Below, piece after piece: positions 11,040 through 23,259 of a stretch of DNA of 64,000 bases. Position numbers and translations under genes: made by a program. Position 1 is the stretch's first letter; every line of letters begins with the position of its first letter. The DNA is from Protopterus annectens (taxonomy: Eukaryota; Chordata; Ceratodontiformes; Protopteridae): contig NC_056733.1 in assembly GCF_019279795.1 (NCBI RefSeq), positions 1,425,416,812 to 1,425,480,811 of the forward strand. Reading direction: 5' to 3'. Below the pieces are notes generated by a model. The model was not told where the DNA came from and made no database searches. It saw only the letters and a program-made list of their open reading frames with translations.

Positions 11040-14000
11040 GATTGTTGACTTTAACAATTGCCTGAGTTTCTTGTGTCATTCTAATGGGACACAATATTTG
11101 TCACCATGGGAATACATAGTTACCAGACCATGCTGCTTTGATAAGGATGGTCTGCACCTGTCCTCTCTATGTTTTTGAATACTTGCTGAAATCCCCCCAG
11201 AGTGTTTTTAGGCAATGCCAAATTGACAAACTTACTGACATAGCAAAATCAACTCAACTGAACCTCACCATGGCACTGCTCAATGTCAGAAGCCTAAACA
11301 AAATCTAAACTCCTTCCAGGCCTTCTTCACTCTGGAGAATATAGACATCTGTGCAGTTGGTGAGATATGGTTTAAAACAGCAGCACGTACCCCAGCAGAG
11401 CAATGTTTCAGTGCCTTCCACACATTTAGACCAGTGGACTAAAGCCGAAGGTTTCTTTATATACATCAATAACAAGCATACCTCTAAGTTGGTTAAACAG
11501 GATAATGTGCGGGAGTCCCTCCACATGCAGGTCACCATAGATAAAATCCTGTACCATATTCTAGCAAGTTATAGGTCACTCTGTATGTCCCGTGAAATTT
11601 ATAGCACATACTTAAACCTACTGTAGACACTCACAATCCAACCTAACACCTTATCATGAGGGGGGGGGACTTTAATTACCCTTCTATAGACTGGGAATCC
11701 TGCATGGCTCTAAATCTGCAGGCACAGAGACTCCTGGACTTCATCAATACAAACACCCTTAACCAGTTAATGCATATACTTATTTTTAGTAACATCTTTT
11801 AAATTCTACTTTGTATACTAGTTAAATGCTGCCTATTACCAATGAAAGCAGGATCCGTAACCAATAGACACTTTTAATTTAATTCCTCTTGGTACATCAA
11901 GTATGATTTCTGTACCTTACCTTATGTATCATACTGCATATGATTGTGTTTAGCTATGTCTCAACTTTATGTTATTGATACTTTTGTTATGTATAGCCTT
12001 GTTAGTATAATGTTGATTGTATATGTCACTGTTACTTTATGTATGTTATTACTGCTTTTTATCACTTGGAGCTTTTCTCCCCGGGCCTCTACTGAAAATG
12101 GACATATATCCAGCTAGACTAGCCCGGTCAACAAATGTAAAATAAATAAATATACCAATAGATGTTCCAACATACTGGACTTAATACTCACAATTATGGA
12201 AGAACAGTGAACCTCCTCCAATGCCATGTCCTCCCTGGTAACATCTGACTATAAAGCTGCCTTCTTCAAAATCAAAATCAGCATTGTAACCCCAGTAAAC
12301 CCAGTAACAGTTTGGAACTATTCCAAGGCAAACTACCTTTTATTAAGTGATAATTTGTCAAAGTTCAATGTCCCTCCAAACCCAGAGGACACAACAGCCT
12401 ATGAAGAATTTTTCACAGAAATTCTGTACAGCCATGTCAATGACTGCAGACAGGCTGCTGTACCTATGGGAAGTAAGCCTGAAACTAACTCCAAAAACAA
12501 ACCACGCTGGTGTCTTTCCAGATTAAACAGGTTATACAACAAAAGAAAAAAAAAACGTCATGGCTAAAATTCAGAAGTGTAACTCCCATAAAGATAAGAA
12601 TTGTGTCATCAAAATAATAGGTAGCTAAGAAGGCTAAGTAAGTCCAATAAAGCCACTTTTTAAATCAATATAGCCTCCCAGGCAAAATACAACTATAAGG
12701 CATTCTTATGTCAGAAACCTCAAAGGCAGCACACAGCAGTGTGCTGAATTAGTGGTTAATGGTGCCACATTCACTGAACTGGATGATATAGTGAATCTGC
12801 TGGCTGATAAATTCAGTTCCAGCTTTACTACCTACTCACTCCCAGCCACCTCCCAAGCAATGTCTTCAAACATAACCCTTCCAACTATAAATAAAGAGCA
12901 GTTCCTGGCTGTGCTCATTAAAGCCAAGAATACAGCCTCATTGGGCTTCAATAATTTCCTGGGATGCCTACTGAATAGTGTAACATATGACCTATCAGAG
13001 TCACTGGAATTACTATTTAACTTAAGCCTTGAAATAGGCATCATGCTATGAGAATGGAGGATTGCAAAGGTCATCCCTCTTGATAAGCGCAGACCATCAA
13101 CAGATCCCAGAAACTGCAGACCCATTAGTCTGACTAGTCTTATGTGCAAAGCCATGGAAAGAATTATTATGGAAATGATCACAAAGACTTGGGAGACCTT
13201 CAGACACTGGATCCATCCCAGTTTGGCTTTGCAAAAGCAAGATCATGCCTACTGGACTTCTTTGAGAAGGTCACCAAGGCAATGGATGAGGGTAAAACAG
13301 TACATACTGCCTACCTTGACCTAGCTAAGGTATTTGATACAATACCCCACTTGGGTATTGATAACAAACGTATGGAATTAGGCATAAATCCCTGTATAAC
13401 ACACCGGATAGCCAGCTGGCTCACAGATAGGACCCAGGCAGTTAGGATTGGTGAGACAACCTACTCAAAGAGGCTAGTCATCAATGAAGTCCCTCAAGGA
13501 TCTGTGCTGGGCCTGCGTCTCTTTGGCATCAAATTCTTAGAAGTCAAGGCCAATGGTAAAGGCTTCTGGCTGTCCATGTTTGCAGATGATTGCAAACTGG
13601 GAGCAGTCATAGAATCCCCCAAGACACTAACATTTTACAAGAAGGTCTAACAGACAAATGATGGTGCCAAAGCCACGTCTTAAAACTCAATGCCAAGAAA
13701 ATGATTATAGCACTTTCTGGGAAGTCTGCTACTCCAGGAAACTATATCATCAATAAAGTACCCCTAAGAGTTCACCCACTAGTCAGGGATCTAGGAACAC
13801 ACGTATACACTAACCTGGCCTTCAACCAACATGTAGCCAAAGCTGTAAGGAAATCTTTCTGTGTTGCTCAACTTTATAAGTACATGGCATCTAGAGCCAG
13901 GAAAGTCATTATATCACTATGTTCAGCCCTCATCAGACCCATCATTGAGTATACTGCCCCCTTCAGTATGTACCTGGCCAGACACATGCAGCAAAAGGAA

Positions 14001-14563
14001 CATCCACAAAGGTTCCTTACAAAAAGAATAGAAGTCATAAACACAATGTCCTATGCAGGTCAACTAAAAGGCCTATCTCTATACTCAGTCTCTTGCAGAC
14101 TACTGAGAGATGATCTATGCCTGGCATACAAGGCATCCCTGGACCCTGGTCTGATGAACTTTTTGAACATATGCAAAACAAACAGCATCAGAAGTACTAG
14201 ATCTGAAGACCTACATTTTTGTTTGCAATGTAAATAAGATATGTTGGAGAAACAGATATATATCTCAGAGAATGCTCTCTCTGTGGAATAGACTCCGCAT
14301 CCATGTGAAACAAAGTCCCTCCATAACCCGATTTAAGCGTAACTTGACCCATTAGATGGGAAATTGAAAATTCACCCCTGGTCTGGCGCCCACATCTCTG
14401 ATGGAAAGAGGCAGTCTGCAAATCATGTCATAACCAACAATCACCCCAATATAAATGTCTTAATCATATAACATGTGGGACAAATTTCAGTTGCACAGCT
14501 AGGCTTATAAAGGCCCTAGTGGTCATTAGCTTAGTATACATATACACCTATGCACCTATGAAC
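11040..14563 (+). pseudogene. CR1-like LINE, nearly full ORF2, with ORF1 C-terminus
   Basis: The copy starts within ORF1, whose end is marked by KDGLHLSSL near 11144-11165, typical of the SGNH-type ORF1 of CR1 elements. ORF2 follows: LLNVRSLNK near 11280 and DICAV near 11346 (endonuclease start), then GDFNYPSIDWES at 11664-11700. The endonuclease is interrupted by a nested LINE tail at 11780-12153 and resumes at about 12155. The RT holds AKNTASLGFNN near 12930, DPSQFGFAKARSCLLDF near 13210, YLDLAKVFDTIPH near 13310 (motif A), VPQGSVLGLRLFGI near 13490 (motif B) and FADDCKLGAVI near 13580 (motif C). Several frameshifts and stops inactivate it. The 3' end at 14500-14563 has the family tail (ggccctagtggtcattagc) and ends in ctatg-type 8-mers. 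Confidence 0.85.
11780..12153 (+). mobile_element. 5'-truncated LINE 3' end nested in a CR1-like LINE
   Basis: This piece breaks the endonuclease reading frame of the surrounding LINE. It ends with cttggagcttttctccccgg, gactagcccggtcaacaaatg and (aaat)n. The same tail is found at 19298-19395 and, in shortened form, in the SINE at 16741-17096. The pentamer tatac occurs at both edges and may be the target duplication. Confidence 0.65.
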
Positions 14564-16398
14564 TATTTGTTTTGTTGTATTAAATTTAACTTAGTAAAAG
14601 AAAATGGAAAAATAAGAAAAACATACAGAAAAAAAGCAGAACTTTGCGTAAACCGAGGAGCATAAAGATAAACATAAAAAGCAGTACTTGTCATGATCAT
14701 GAATTTTACTTGGTTACTGTCTTCATTATATAGCACTGGGCAATTTCAAGAAAAGCTGTAGAAGTGAGATGTTTATGGAAATTAATATCTTGCAAAGAAA
14801 TACCTGTCTTAAAAATGATGTGACTTACTTTATAGGAACATGTAATATTTATGCATAATTTTCTAACACATTCTTCTGACAGACTTGTGGGCCATCCACC
14901 ACAACTATCCTGTGGCCTTCAAACATTCCTCTGCATTTAAAATGCTATTTCATTTTCAACTTTAAAAAAACTCAGCACTTTATTATTGAATGAACTTTCT
15001 TTTCTTTACTAAATATAATGTTTTAATACAGTGTACATTACCTACAAGTATAACATTTAAAGTATAAATTCATAAAATAATAAAAAGTCCCTGTAGCTAG
15101 AATAGAAAACAACCTCTATGTACATTGGTTTTCACAGGTATAGGAAGGTCACACATTCCTATAGATTCTCTGCGTGGGCAACACATATTAACCAAGGTCT
15201 GTACAATGATCCAATCTACTCTAAAGTGATCTCTTATCTCCCGATTACTGAAATTGCAGAATATGTCAGTCACTGATGATAATGTTTCATTTGAAGCCAT
15301 ATGCCTCTCCATGGATACCTGAAGAAGGCAGAGGCGCTAATACCTAAAGTATGTTGCTGCACAACTGATGCTTCTGTTACTAGTAGCATCCTCACTATCT
15401 AAATTCTGAAATTTTTGGTCTTCTTTCCCTTTTATAGTCCCACACACCAAAGTGGGCAGTTCCCCCCATGTAGCTATGAATTGCAGTTATGTTCACATTG
15501 CAAACATCTGTATATCATTAGGACTTAATTTCCCTACCCAGACTCATTTGTACAACACTATGCAATTATTTGAATATATCTTATGTGCACGTGGATGAAT
15601 GACAATTTCCTGAGTCTCAGTGCCCCAAAACAAAACCTGCCAAAAATAATTTACTGAAAACATTGTTTATATTTCTTTTCCAGGGGACAAGCACCCCTGT
15701 GCCCCCCACCACCACCCACTAACTAATATAATCAACTCCATGGCCACAGTACATGGGGGAAGGGAACAACACCCAGAAATGCACTTAGTGCTTGCATGAT
15801 TCCCATGATTCCCCAGCAACGCTTTTCAATAGTAATTGCCATGGAATTTAGGCTTAGGATGCTGAGGCTGGAAACATTTTGTTTCATGGAGCAGCAATGT
15901 AGCCATTTTAGTTATATCTGAAAATAGAAGACCTTTCCAAGATTCCCTGAAAGTACCTCATTACTTTTGTGAAGCCGAGTGTCTTCTCTGTTTTAACAAG
16001 AAAATGAACATTTGACAAAATAAAGATGCTTGAGGCTTCTATTTTCTGTGTAACTTAGACATTAGACAAAGAATAAGAAAGGAGAACATACATCAAAATC
16101 TCCTTGAATCAGGACTCAGGGGGTACTTTTGTTTCGTACTCTTTACACCCCTCTTCTTGCATTAACACCATACCTGCTTTGCACAGCAGTGCATCATTAT
16201 GCTTGCTCAGTAAATTCACTGGATGCCTGGCAACTCGTTTCCACACAAAATGCTGCCTATAGAAAATAAATTAGAATATTATAAACTCTGTGGCAGTTAA
16301 GACTGAATCCGGGCATTGAGCTATGACTAAATGAAAACATTTCTAAAGGCAGCATGTTGAAATTAAGGGCAGCAAAGTTATGTAACAAGAGCTTTAGC

Positions 16399-16400
<2 letters not shown>
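14564..16400. other. AT-rich non-coding stretch
   Basis: No gene recognised. A minus-strand open stretch at 15097-15312 encodes NREIRDHFRVDWIIVQTL, faintly like the N-terminal region of Harbinger transposases, but it is too short to call. The rest shows no repeat I can name. Confidence 0.35.

Positions 16401-16438
<38 letters not shown>
16401..16438. repeat. (AT)n microsatellite
   Basis: Pure AT dinucleotide repeat of about 38 bases, followed by a T-rich run. Confidence 0.95.
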
Positions 16439-16443
<5 letters not shown>

Positions 16444-16740
16444 TTTTTTTTTTCATTTTCACATATTTATCTATTTGCAAGACACATTTAAACAACATTT
16501 ACATAGGTTCATTGGTAGTTAATACACTATTGTGCTGTGAGGATCTTAAAAGAAACCTAGCCTTACATTCCAGTGGCAGTTTTTAGCCATTGTATTTTGC
16601 TTAGACTTAACCCAGATAAGGATATGCTGAGACATTTATATGTTTCCCTTATCCATGAGGGACAGAGGTGCTAAACTGTGGGTGAATTTGTAGTTACACA
16701 TCCATTTATCCAGATTAGGCTTAAATTGCATTGACAGTAT

Positions 16741-17096
16741 CAGTGGCTCAACAGGGTAGCACACTCACTTTTGGTGCTGGAAGACTAGAAGGTCGTGGCT
16801 TTTATTCCCACTCCAGGTGATTGGATTGCTAACACTGCAGTACAGCATTAGAGGAGATGATGCACTCCTGAGTATGTCATCTTTTGGAGGTGATGTTAAA
16901 CCAAAGCTCCCTCTGTTTGAGCTGGTGGTAGCTCAGGTGGATAAAAAAAGATCCTATGGCAATTGCTGAAAAGAGTAGGAGACGTTCTAGCCAAATTTCC
17001 CCTAGTAGTATAAATACCACCTCAGGCCTCTCCCAAAAGAGGCTACTAGCCTAGTGGGACTAACCTGGTCAACAAAGACAAAATAAACAAGTGGAG
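16741..17096 (+). repeat. tRNA-derived SINE with LINE-derived 3' tail
   Basis: The head has a box A-like tggctcaacagggtagcac and a box B-like ggtcgtggcttttattccc. The body includes gatgttaaaccaaagctccc and aaaagatcctatggcaattg, then gccaaatttcccc, a layout common in SINEs of aquatic vertebrates. The 3' end (17020-17096), with cctctcccaaaagaggc, gggactaacctggtcaac and aaataaacaa, matches the end of the LINE pieces at 12060-12153 and 19300-19395. That is the structure expected of a SINE mobilised by the LINE whose tail it shares. Confidence 0.7.
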
Positions 17097-18904
17097 TAAG
17101 AGAACTTATGTGGTTTATGTGTAGTGGTAAATAGCTCAATAGAAGCAACATTCTCTGTAATACATACCTATCCTTCAAACATACTCTATTTTTTTTTTTT
17201 TTTGTAAAAGAGATTGTGATCCCTTGAGCGGGTGCCATTGGACTTGTTAATGCGTAATAGGTCTGATAGAATGGGGCCTGTTGAAGCTGTATATGAGAAG
17301 CAGAGGTTACCTCTCAGTAGCCTGTATGATACAACGAAGAGGTACAAGACTTTGAGAGGGTCTGCATAATTTTTATGATTTAGGCCCTTGACTGTTTTAG
17401 TGAGAAAGCATTGTTGTCATTATAATTGTGACAAGTGTTTTGGCAGTTACATACTGAAAGGGGCATTATACTCAAGTGGCCTATGTGCTCTGAGTATAGT
17501 GGAAAATTACATCTCTGAACCTAGACACAATACCTTTAGATATATGCTGTGTGATGGAAAAGGACTTCCTTATGACAGTGGATATGAGGTGATCAAAGAA
17601 CAGTTCATTGTTGACATAAATGCTCACATTCCAAACTATGGGATCAATTTTCACAGGTGTGTTGTCAATGTGATAGTTACAAGAAGAGTCATGCTTGCCA
17701 AAGGTTATGATTATACACTTCTTGGCATTTACTTTTAGTCCATGATTTTGAAAGCAGCTATATGTTTGAGACAAGTCCTCTTGAAGGATCTTGATGTATT
17801 CTGGGGGTTTATGATGGCACCGAGTTTGCAGTCATCTCCAAACATAGTCAGCCACAAACCCTTAATGTTAGCTTTGACCCCTGAAAAGTAAATGCCAAAG
17901 ATGAGAGACCTAATGCCTGAATATCTCAGTACACTGTTTGTGGCAGGTCTTTTGGGGGAGGTAGAATAGCTATCCTTAACTTTCTGGGTTGTATTTGTGA
18001 GCCAGTTTGTAATACAAGTTACATAGAGAATGACATTTAGGTGGGACAGTTTACCGATGATATCTGAGTGTGGGATGGTGTTGAATGCATTTTCAAGGTC
18101 TAGATGATGTAGTATGCACTATTTTGTCCTCATCCATTGCCTCAGTAACTTTTTCTAAGAAGTCAACTAGGTTAAGTAGGCAGGACCTTGACAACTCTGA
18201 TTTGGGTAGGGTCGAGATTATGCAGAGTACCTGTGACCTTATTTATTAATTCCATAATGATCCTTTCTACAGCCTTACGGATGAGACTGGTCAGGCTTAT
18301 GGGCTGATAATTACCTTGGTCTGTTGAAGCCCAAGCTTTGTGCAAGGGAATGACTGTTGTTGTCATCTATTCATCTGGCATTAAGCCTGTTTTGAAGCTG
18401 ATATTGATAGGGGGTCAGAAAAGTTATGTTTTAGTCTGACCAGTAGACAGCCTTGTGTGTTTTCTGCACCCATAGATATAGTGGTCTTGGCCTTAGATAG
18501 CACATTTAAAACTTGTTCTTGAAAGATTTGTGGGAGTGTAGATGTGGGTATGTGATCTGATAACAGTGGCGGAAAGATGGGAGTGAATTATGAGATAAAT
18601 TTGTCTGCTAGTAGATTGGCTATGTCCTCTGGGTCCAAGTATGTGATATAATTCACTATTAGCTCTCTATGGTGTTGGGCATTATTTCTAAGACTTCTAA
18701 CATAATTAAGGAAGGCTTTGTTGTTATCCTTCACATGGGTGGCTATTTTACCTCATATCTGGATTTGGTTGTTTTGATCAGGACCTGGAATTCCCTATTT
18801 AGTTTATTAAGAGTGTTTTTGGCATATTGTAGGTTAGTTACTTTTTTATGCAATTGTTTTTCTTTTATTATACAGCCTTTGTTGGGTTCTACCATACGGG
18901 TTTA

Positions 18905-19395
18905 TTTTTGCATTTGGCATTGTATTTATTTGTCTTGTCTGTACTTGTCAGAAAATTACCTAATGAATTTTTCTTCTTCTTCATTCAGTTAATATATCTG
19001 CCTGGTATCTACCTAAACTGTGTACATATATTACTCTCTCTACAGTTAGTACCTCTGCTATTAAATGCATCTTTGTTGTACTATGTCATGCTGTTACTCT
19101 GAATATTTTTTTTATTTTAGGCATTGCTACATTCCTTGTAAATAACTTAATGCTAACCAAATTTCTCAAACATATTCTTACTACATTCTCAAAATAGTGT
19201 ACTTTTGCTATATATATATTCATATTGTATATTTCTCTGTTTTGTACAAAGTCTTACATCTTGAATTGTTAGGTTTCTCTTATTTTTAATTACTTTCCTG
19301 GAGCTTTTCTCCTGGGACCTCTGCTGAAAAAGGTCTCTCTGGGCCCAGTCGGACTAACTCAGTTAACAAACTTAAACATAAATAAATAAATAAAT
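18905..19395 (+). mobile_element. 5'-truncated LINE 3' end nested in antisense CR1-like LINE
   Basis: It interrupts the linker between RT and endonuclease of the antisense LINE. The 3' part reads cctggagcttttctcctggg, then cagtcggactaactcagtta, then (aaat)n ending at 19395. It is the same tail family as at 11780-12153 and lies in the opposite orientation to its host. Confidence 0.65.
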
Positions 19396-20508
19396 AATGA
19401 GGCAGACAGCTGCATCTATGTAGTTATCTGCACATGCATAGACTTTGGCAGTGAAGGATTCCACATAATCAGTATTGTGATTAAAATGGAAGGGGCTTTT
19501 AAATTTAGTCAGTTCATCACACATTTCTAGTAGATAAGGTATTGGAATATGTTTCAAGCTTCATTCTTATTGTGACTGTAATTGACTTGTGGCCTGATTT
19601 GACCAAGGATGAAGTTACAATTGGTGGGGAGCAAAGCTGGCCCATATTGGTAAGGACCAAGTCCAGGATTTGATCGCCTGTTGTTGGGGTCCAAACTAAC
19701 TGTTTCAGGGAGTTTGTATTGATGAAGTCCAGAAAGCTCTGGGCATATATGTTTGAGGATGCATATTTCCCAGTTTATGGCGGGATGGTTGACGTTGCCT
19801 AGGAAACTTGTGTTTAGCTCATAAATAGGGGTACATACTAATTTAGTAAGAAGCATGGGTCAAGGGGGACATAAAAACATATAAGGAGTCCTATAGTTAG
19901 CTATGATGTGATAAGGCGTTGTGTTAATAGTAAGCTGAGCATGGAGGAGTTCCAGGTCATTATCTTGTCTGGAGATATTTTTTAAGAATATGGATACACC
20001 ACCACCTTTAATGCCTTTGTCTAAAGTGGTGGGCCTGAACGTGTGATAGACATTGAAACCTTGCATTGATGGACTGCTGTCAATGTTCTTGAAGCAGGTC
20101 TGTGTGATGATGCATATATTGATGTTTTCCAGCATAAAGAGTATTTAAGGGAGTAGAATTTTTTGTTAAGGCTCTTTGCTTTGAGCAGTTATGTTGGAAG
20201 CTTTAGATGACTAACTTTGTCCTAAGAATATGTACTATGGCCTGCTGAAGAATTTAGCAAATATATGAAAGCCTTGGAAGGAAGAGAAGAGGAAAGCAAT
20301 TCTTGGCAAAACATTTAGGACTGCCTACCATCTCCTCCCAGGTCGTACCCCCTTTGATTGATAGCCAGAAGCCAAGCCAGTTGTTGAAAACAATCTTTAT
20401 TCAAATTGTGACATCATTCTTGGTGGTGGTAGAATGCTGCACAAGTGTAGGTTCATACCAGCCTCAGACACATTCCAAGAGCTCCATCATGCCTCTCTTC
20501 ATATAGTC

Positions 20509-20775
20509 CTAAGAGATACATTTCATGTCATTTACATGTACATGTACTATGACTGTGTCATTTGTGTTCTTGTGGTGCAAGGACTTGAGTGATTGCTTAA
20601 TGTGGTGAATCTTGGTACTTGATAGGCAAATGACTGTGATCCTCTCCTTGCACAGCCTGTTGAGTGGTGCATTGTTGTGCCTCACTACAGAATTGCCTAT
20701 GACTAGGATATTGGATTGTGTGGGTGTTTGCCTGTGACTCTTAGTGTTATCGTGACTCTTAGATGCATGTTTCAT
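20509..20775 (-). pseudogene. CR1-type ORF1 SGNH/esterase-like domain
   Basis: The minus-strand product contains NILVIGNSVVRH, RITVICLSSTKIHHI and NDTVIVHVHVNDM. These line up with block I (GDSxxR), the central CLPGAxV block and block III (VVVHxGxND) of the SGNH-hydrolase-like esterase domain known from ORF1 of CR1-clade LINEs. The block I Ser is kept while its Asp is Asn, and the Gly of the GxND motif is Val. In CR1 elements this protein binds nucleic acid or lipid-linked substrates of uncertain role. Its place about 370 bases upstream of the endonuclease start fits ORF1. Confidence 0.65.
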
Positions 20776-20787
20776 GGTGGATGCTGC

Positions 20788-21009
20788 CTAAGTTATAGGT
20801 TTGTGAGGCTGCTGATGATACTTGTTTCCTAGGTTACATTTAGGAGGCCTTAAATTGCCAGGATACATAGGGCTATGTGTGTGGTCTGATGTGTATGTGC
20901 TTTGTTTAGTGCTATGTTGTGTGGTACTCACAACCTGTTTGTTATTTGTTGTGGCATTGTAAGAGAGCTTTACCTCCAATAAATTTGTATAGCTACTTCT
21001 CTCATACAC
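20788..21009 (-). pseudogene. CR1-type ORF1, N-terminal or middle part
   Basis: An open stretch directly upstream of the SGNH-like domain, rich in Thr, Asn, His and Gln, with no motif I can name. Position and strand make it part of the same ORF1, separated by a stop near 20780. Confidence 0.4.
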
Positions 21010-21368
21010 TGTGCCTGTTGGTTTATGTATAGATGGTTGTCAATAAACATTTTAACTAAGCTGGCTACAGAAATGGTCGAAAAGTGCAAATCCTTCATTC
21101 CAGGTGCTTACTGGTGTGGGTTAAAGGAGGTGTTGTGCCTATGTGTTTGCCGTTGATTTACTGGAGATGCTACTTTTTCTAAAACAAACAATCTAAGTCT
21201 GCACACAAAGACCAATGCGCAAACTAGCATGAACCAGAGCCTATTCACATAACTACTGGCTATTGAAAGTATAATACGAGTTGAGGGAACGGGTTGTACA
21301 GAGAAACTTAAGGCTCTAAATGCCTACATCAATACAGTACTTTTAGGTGTATCGCTGGAAGATATTTA

Positions 21369-22084
21369 GAACATAGAAAATAAGCAAACAAAAAACTCAA
21401 CAGTGCACACCAGCCAATAGGAAGTCTCTTGAATTTAGCTGCTATAGCAAGTAACATCCACAACTAGTCTGGAAACCTTCTGGCATCAAAAGGAGCAAAT
21501 AATCTAATTATAGCAAAAACTCACCAATTTAGCAGTGAAAACAGTGCAAGTAGTATCCCAACATTCAGTATTAAGTAATTATATAAAAAGTCCCTTAGCC
21601 CGGTGTTCCTGGCTTCAGTTAGAGTGCTCCAGTCTGGTTTAATATGTTTATGAAATGGAGTGTTTAGCTCTGCGTGTAACTTCTCAGTATGTGAGAAGCT
21701 CATCCACTAAATTGCCTTATTTAGAAGCACAGAAAATAAGCAACAAAAAAAAATCAATAGAGAACCAACCAATAACAATACACTTAAATGTAGCCTCTGT
21801 AGCAAGTTGTTGTTGTTGTGTCTTTTGGCTTTTCCCAGTTAGGAGTCGCGACAGCGGAACTCCGGTCCGCTAATGATTGGCAGTTGTAGCAAGTAATGAC
21901 CACAAATACTCTGGAAACATTCTTCTGCTACCAGAAGAAGCCAGTAAACTCATTATAGCACATACTCACTAATATGACAGTAAAAACAGTGCACACAGCA
22001 TCAATGCACTCTATATTAAGCAATAAAATCAAGGATCATTTACCCTGGTGTCCCTGGATTCCATTAGAGTAATCCAGCCTGGTG
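21369..22084 (-). repeat. Direct duplication of a ~270-bp module in the LINE 5' region
   Basis: Block 21369-21638 is repeated at 21722-22084. Shared landmarks are agaaaataagcaa, gtagcaagtaa, ctctggaaac, cagtgaaaacagtgca and ccctggtgtccctgg. The second block carries a short SINE insertion at 21808-21884. Spacing between equivalents is about 350 bases. Lying just upstream of ORF1 on the LINE strand, the modules look like 5'-UTR monomers. Confidence 0.6.
21808..21884 (-). repeat. 5'-truncated SINE copy with 10-bp target duplication
   Basis: Contains the 3' end of the V-type SINE family (ggcttttcccagttaggag, ggaactccggtccgctaatg) in reverse orientation. The decamer tgtagcaagt occurs at 21798-21807 and 21885-21894, a target-site duplication. 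It sits in the second 5' module of the antisense LINE. Confidence 0.75.
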
Positions 22085-22511
22085 GTTAACACTTTTAGAT
22101 ATTGTTTCACTATACAGGTAGGAAGATGAAAAAGAAAGGGTAACTCAAAGCAGCATTAGGGAGGTCCTTCCTCATTTGATTGTCTGTTGTTAATTACTAC
22201 GTGCAGATGGGATATAACTAGGAGGAGTTTCCAGCTATACGTTTCTATGTAGACAATTCTAGATCAATAAGTTTAAAAAACACAGAATACCTGGTGGATT
22301 GGCACACAGCATTCTGATTCTGTTAAATACAACATGAGGACTAATTAAGTACCTTAAGGAGAATGATATATTAACATGATATTTCTGTGCTTACTGATGA
22401 TAACCAATGAAAGAGGAGAGGGAGGGAATTTTGTGGTCAAATTTACATGAGAGTGGCTTAAAAAGAAGAAAAAAAACATCAGGAACAGGGAAGAGAGGTG
22501 AGGAAAATCTT

Positions 22512-22580
22512 TATTTACACAGCAGTCAGTGGCAGAATCTGAGTCAGCTTATTCAGTAAAGCCTTGAAATTATTTAATTG
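22512..22580 (+). repeat. Copy of an unnamed dispersed repeat (1 of 3)
   Basis: Contains cacagcagtcagtggcagaa, tctgagtcagcttattcag and taaagccttgaaattattta. Related copies lie at about 23140-23210 and 23478-23560. Confidence 0.5.
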
Positions 22581-22784
22581 CCTTCAGTTCACAGATTATT
22601 AACAGTTGGTGACTATTCTAATTGCTATGGCTCACCAAGAATCATAGCTTTGGCTCCTTTCCTAAGAAAAAATATATGCAACAGAAAACAGTGGAAAGGG
22701 AAATACACCACAATATTCAAAAATACAAATATAAAGGGAAAAAAACTATATCCCTAAATGTGTACAAGTACCTATTCATACATT

Positions 22785-23125
22785 ATATCTCCTTATTCTC
22801 CCTTCTTCATTCACTTCCTTACTTCAATCAGTTTCTCTCTCCTGGTCTTCTCTGTAAATATACCAGCTTTTTTTCTCACTTTATATTGTAATTCCTGTTT
22901 GTATTATACTAATTTACCTTTAATTTCTCTAAAAACTGGCTAATATTTATCTAAATATTAAATCTTCATCATATAACTCATATCTGTTCTTAACGAATGT
23001 TTTCATATTATGTCTATTTTGGTATAATTATTTCAATTGTAGATGTTTTTTGTATTATTTTTGAAGGTCGCAAAATTATTGTTCTTAAACTGTTTTGTAA
23101 TACATTGGAGCTTTTCTCCCTGGGA
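22785..23125 (+). mobile_element. LINE 3'-UTR fragment ending in ggagcttttctccctgggag
   Basis: AT-rich sequence closing with acattggagcttttctccc, the conserved motif of the LINE tails at 12064 and 19300. The terminal gactaacc block is lost; another repeat begins at about 23126. Confidence 0.5.
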
Positions 23126-23139
23126 GATAAAAACAAACT

Positions 23140-23210
23140 ACCCAGAGCAGTCTATGATAGGGTCTGAATGAGTTTATTCAGTAAAGCCGTAAAATGATTT
23201 ATTTCCCCCC
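23140..23210 (+). repeat. Copy of an unnamed dispersed repeat (2 of 3)
   Basis: Contains cagagcagtctatgatagg, gtctgaatgagtttattcag and taaagccgtaaaatgattta, parallel to 22512-22580. Confidence 0.5.
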
Positions 23211-23259
23211 TAAAATAAAAGGCCTAATTCCTAGCTCCTTCCTTCATTAATAAGAATAA

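Larger units (their letters stand above)
17215..22090 (-). pseudogene. Long antisense CR1-like LINE with ORF1 and ORF2
   Basis: Read on the minus strand from 22090 to 17215. A duplicated 5' module (21369-22084) precedes ORF1 (20509-21009), then ORF2 with endonuclease (19554-20135: NINICIITQTCF, then KGGGVSIFLKN, then FLGNVNHPAINWE), linker (18400-18900) and RT (17480-18370: VIPLHKAWASTDQGNYQPIS, LNLDPTQ-like HNLDPTQ, NHGLKVNAKKCIIITFGK). A nested LINE tail occupies about 18905-19395. Motif C and the RT core between about 17780 and 18170 are present but frame-broken. The 3' end is missing at about 17215. It is the most complete CR1-like copy in the window, at nearly 4.9 kb, and is clearly inactive. 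Confidence 0.8.

Noticed and set aside
15097..15312. Harbinger transposase N-terminus
   Set aside because: Only a faint FRxxxxxVxxL resemblance with no neighbouring catalytic motifs; left in the gap description.
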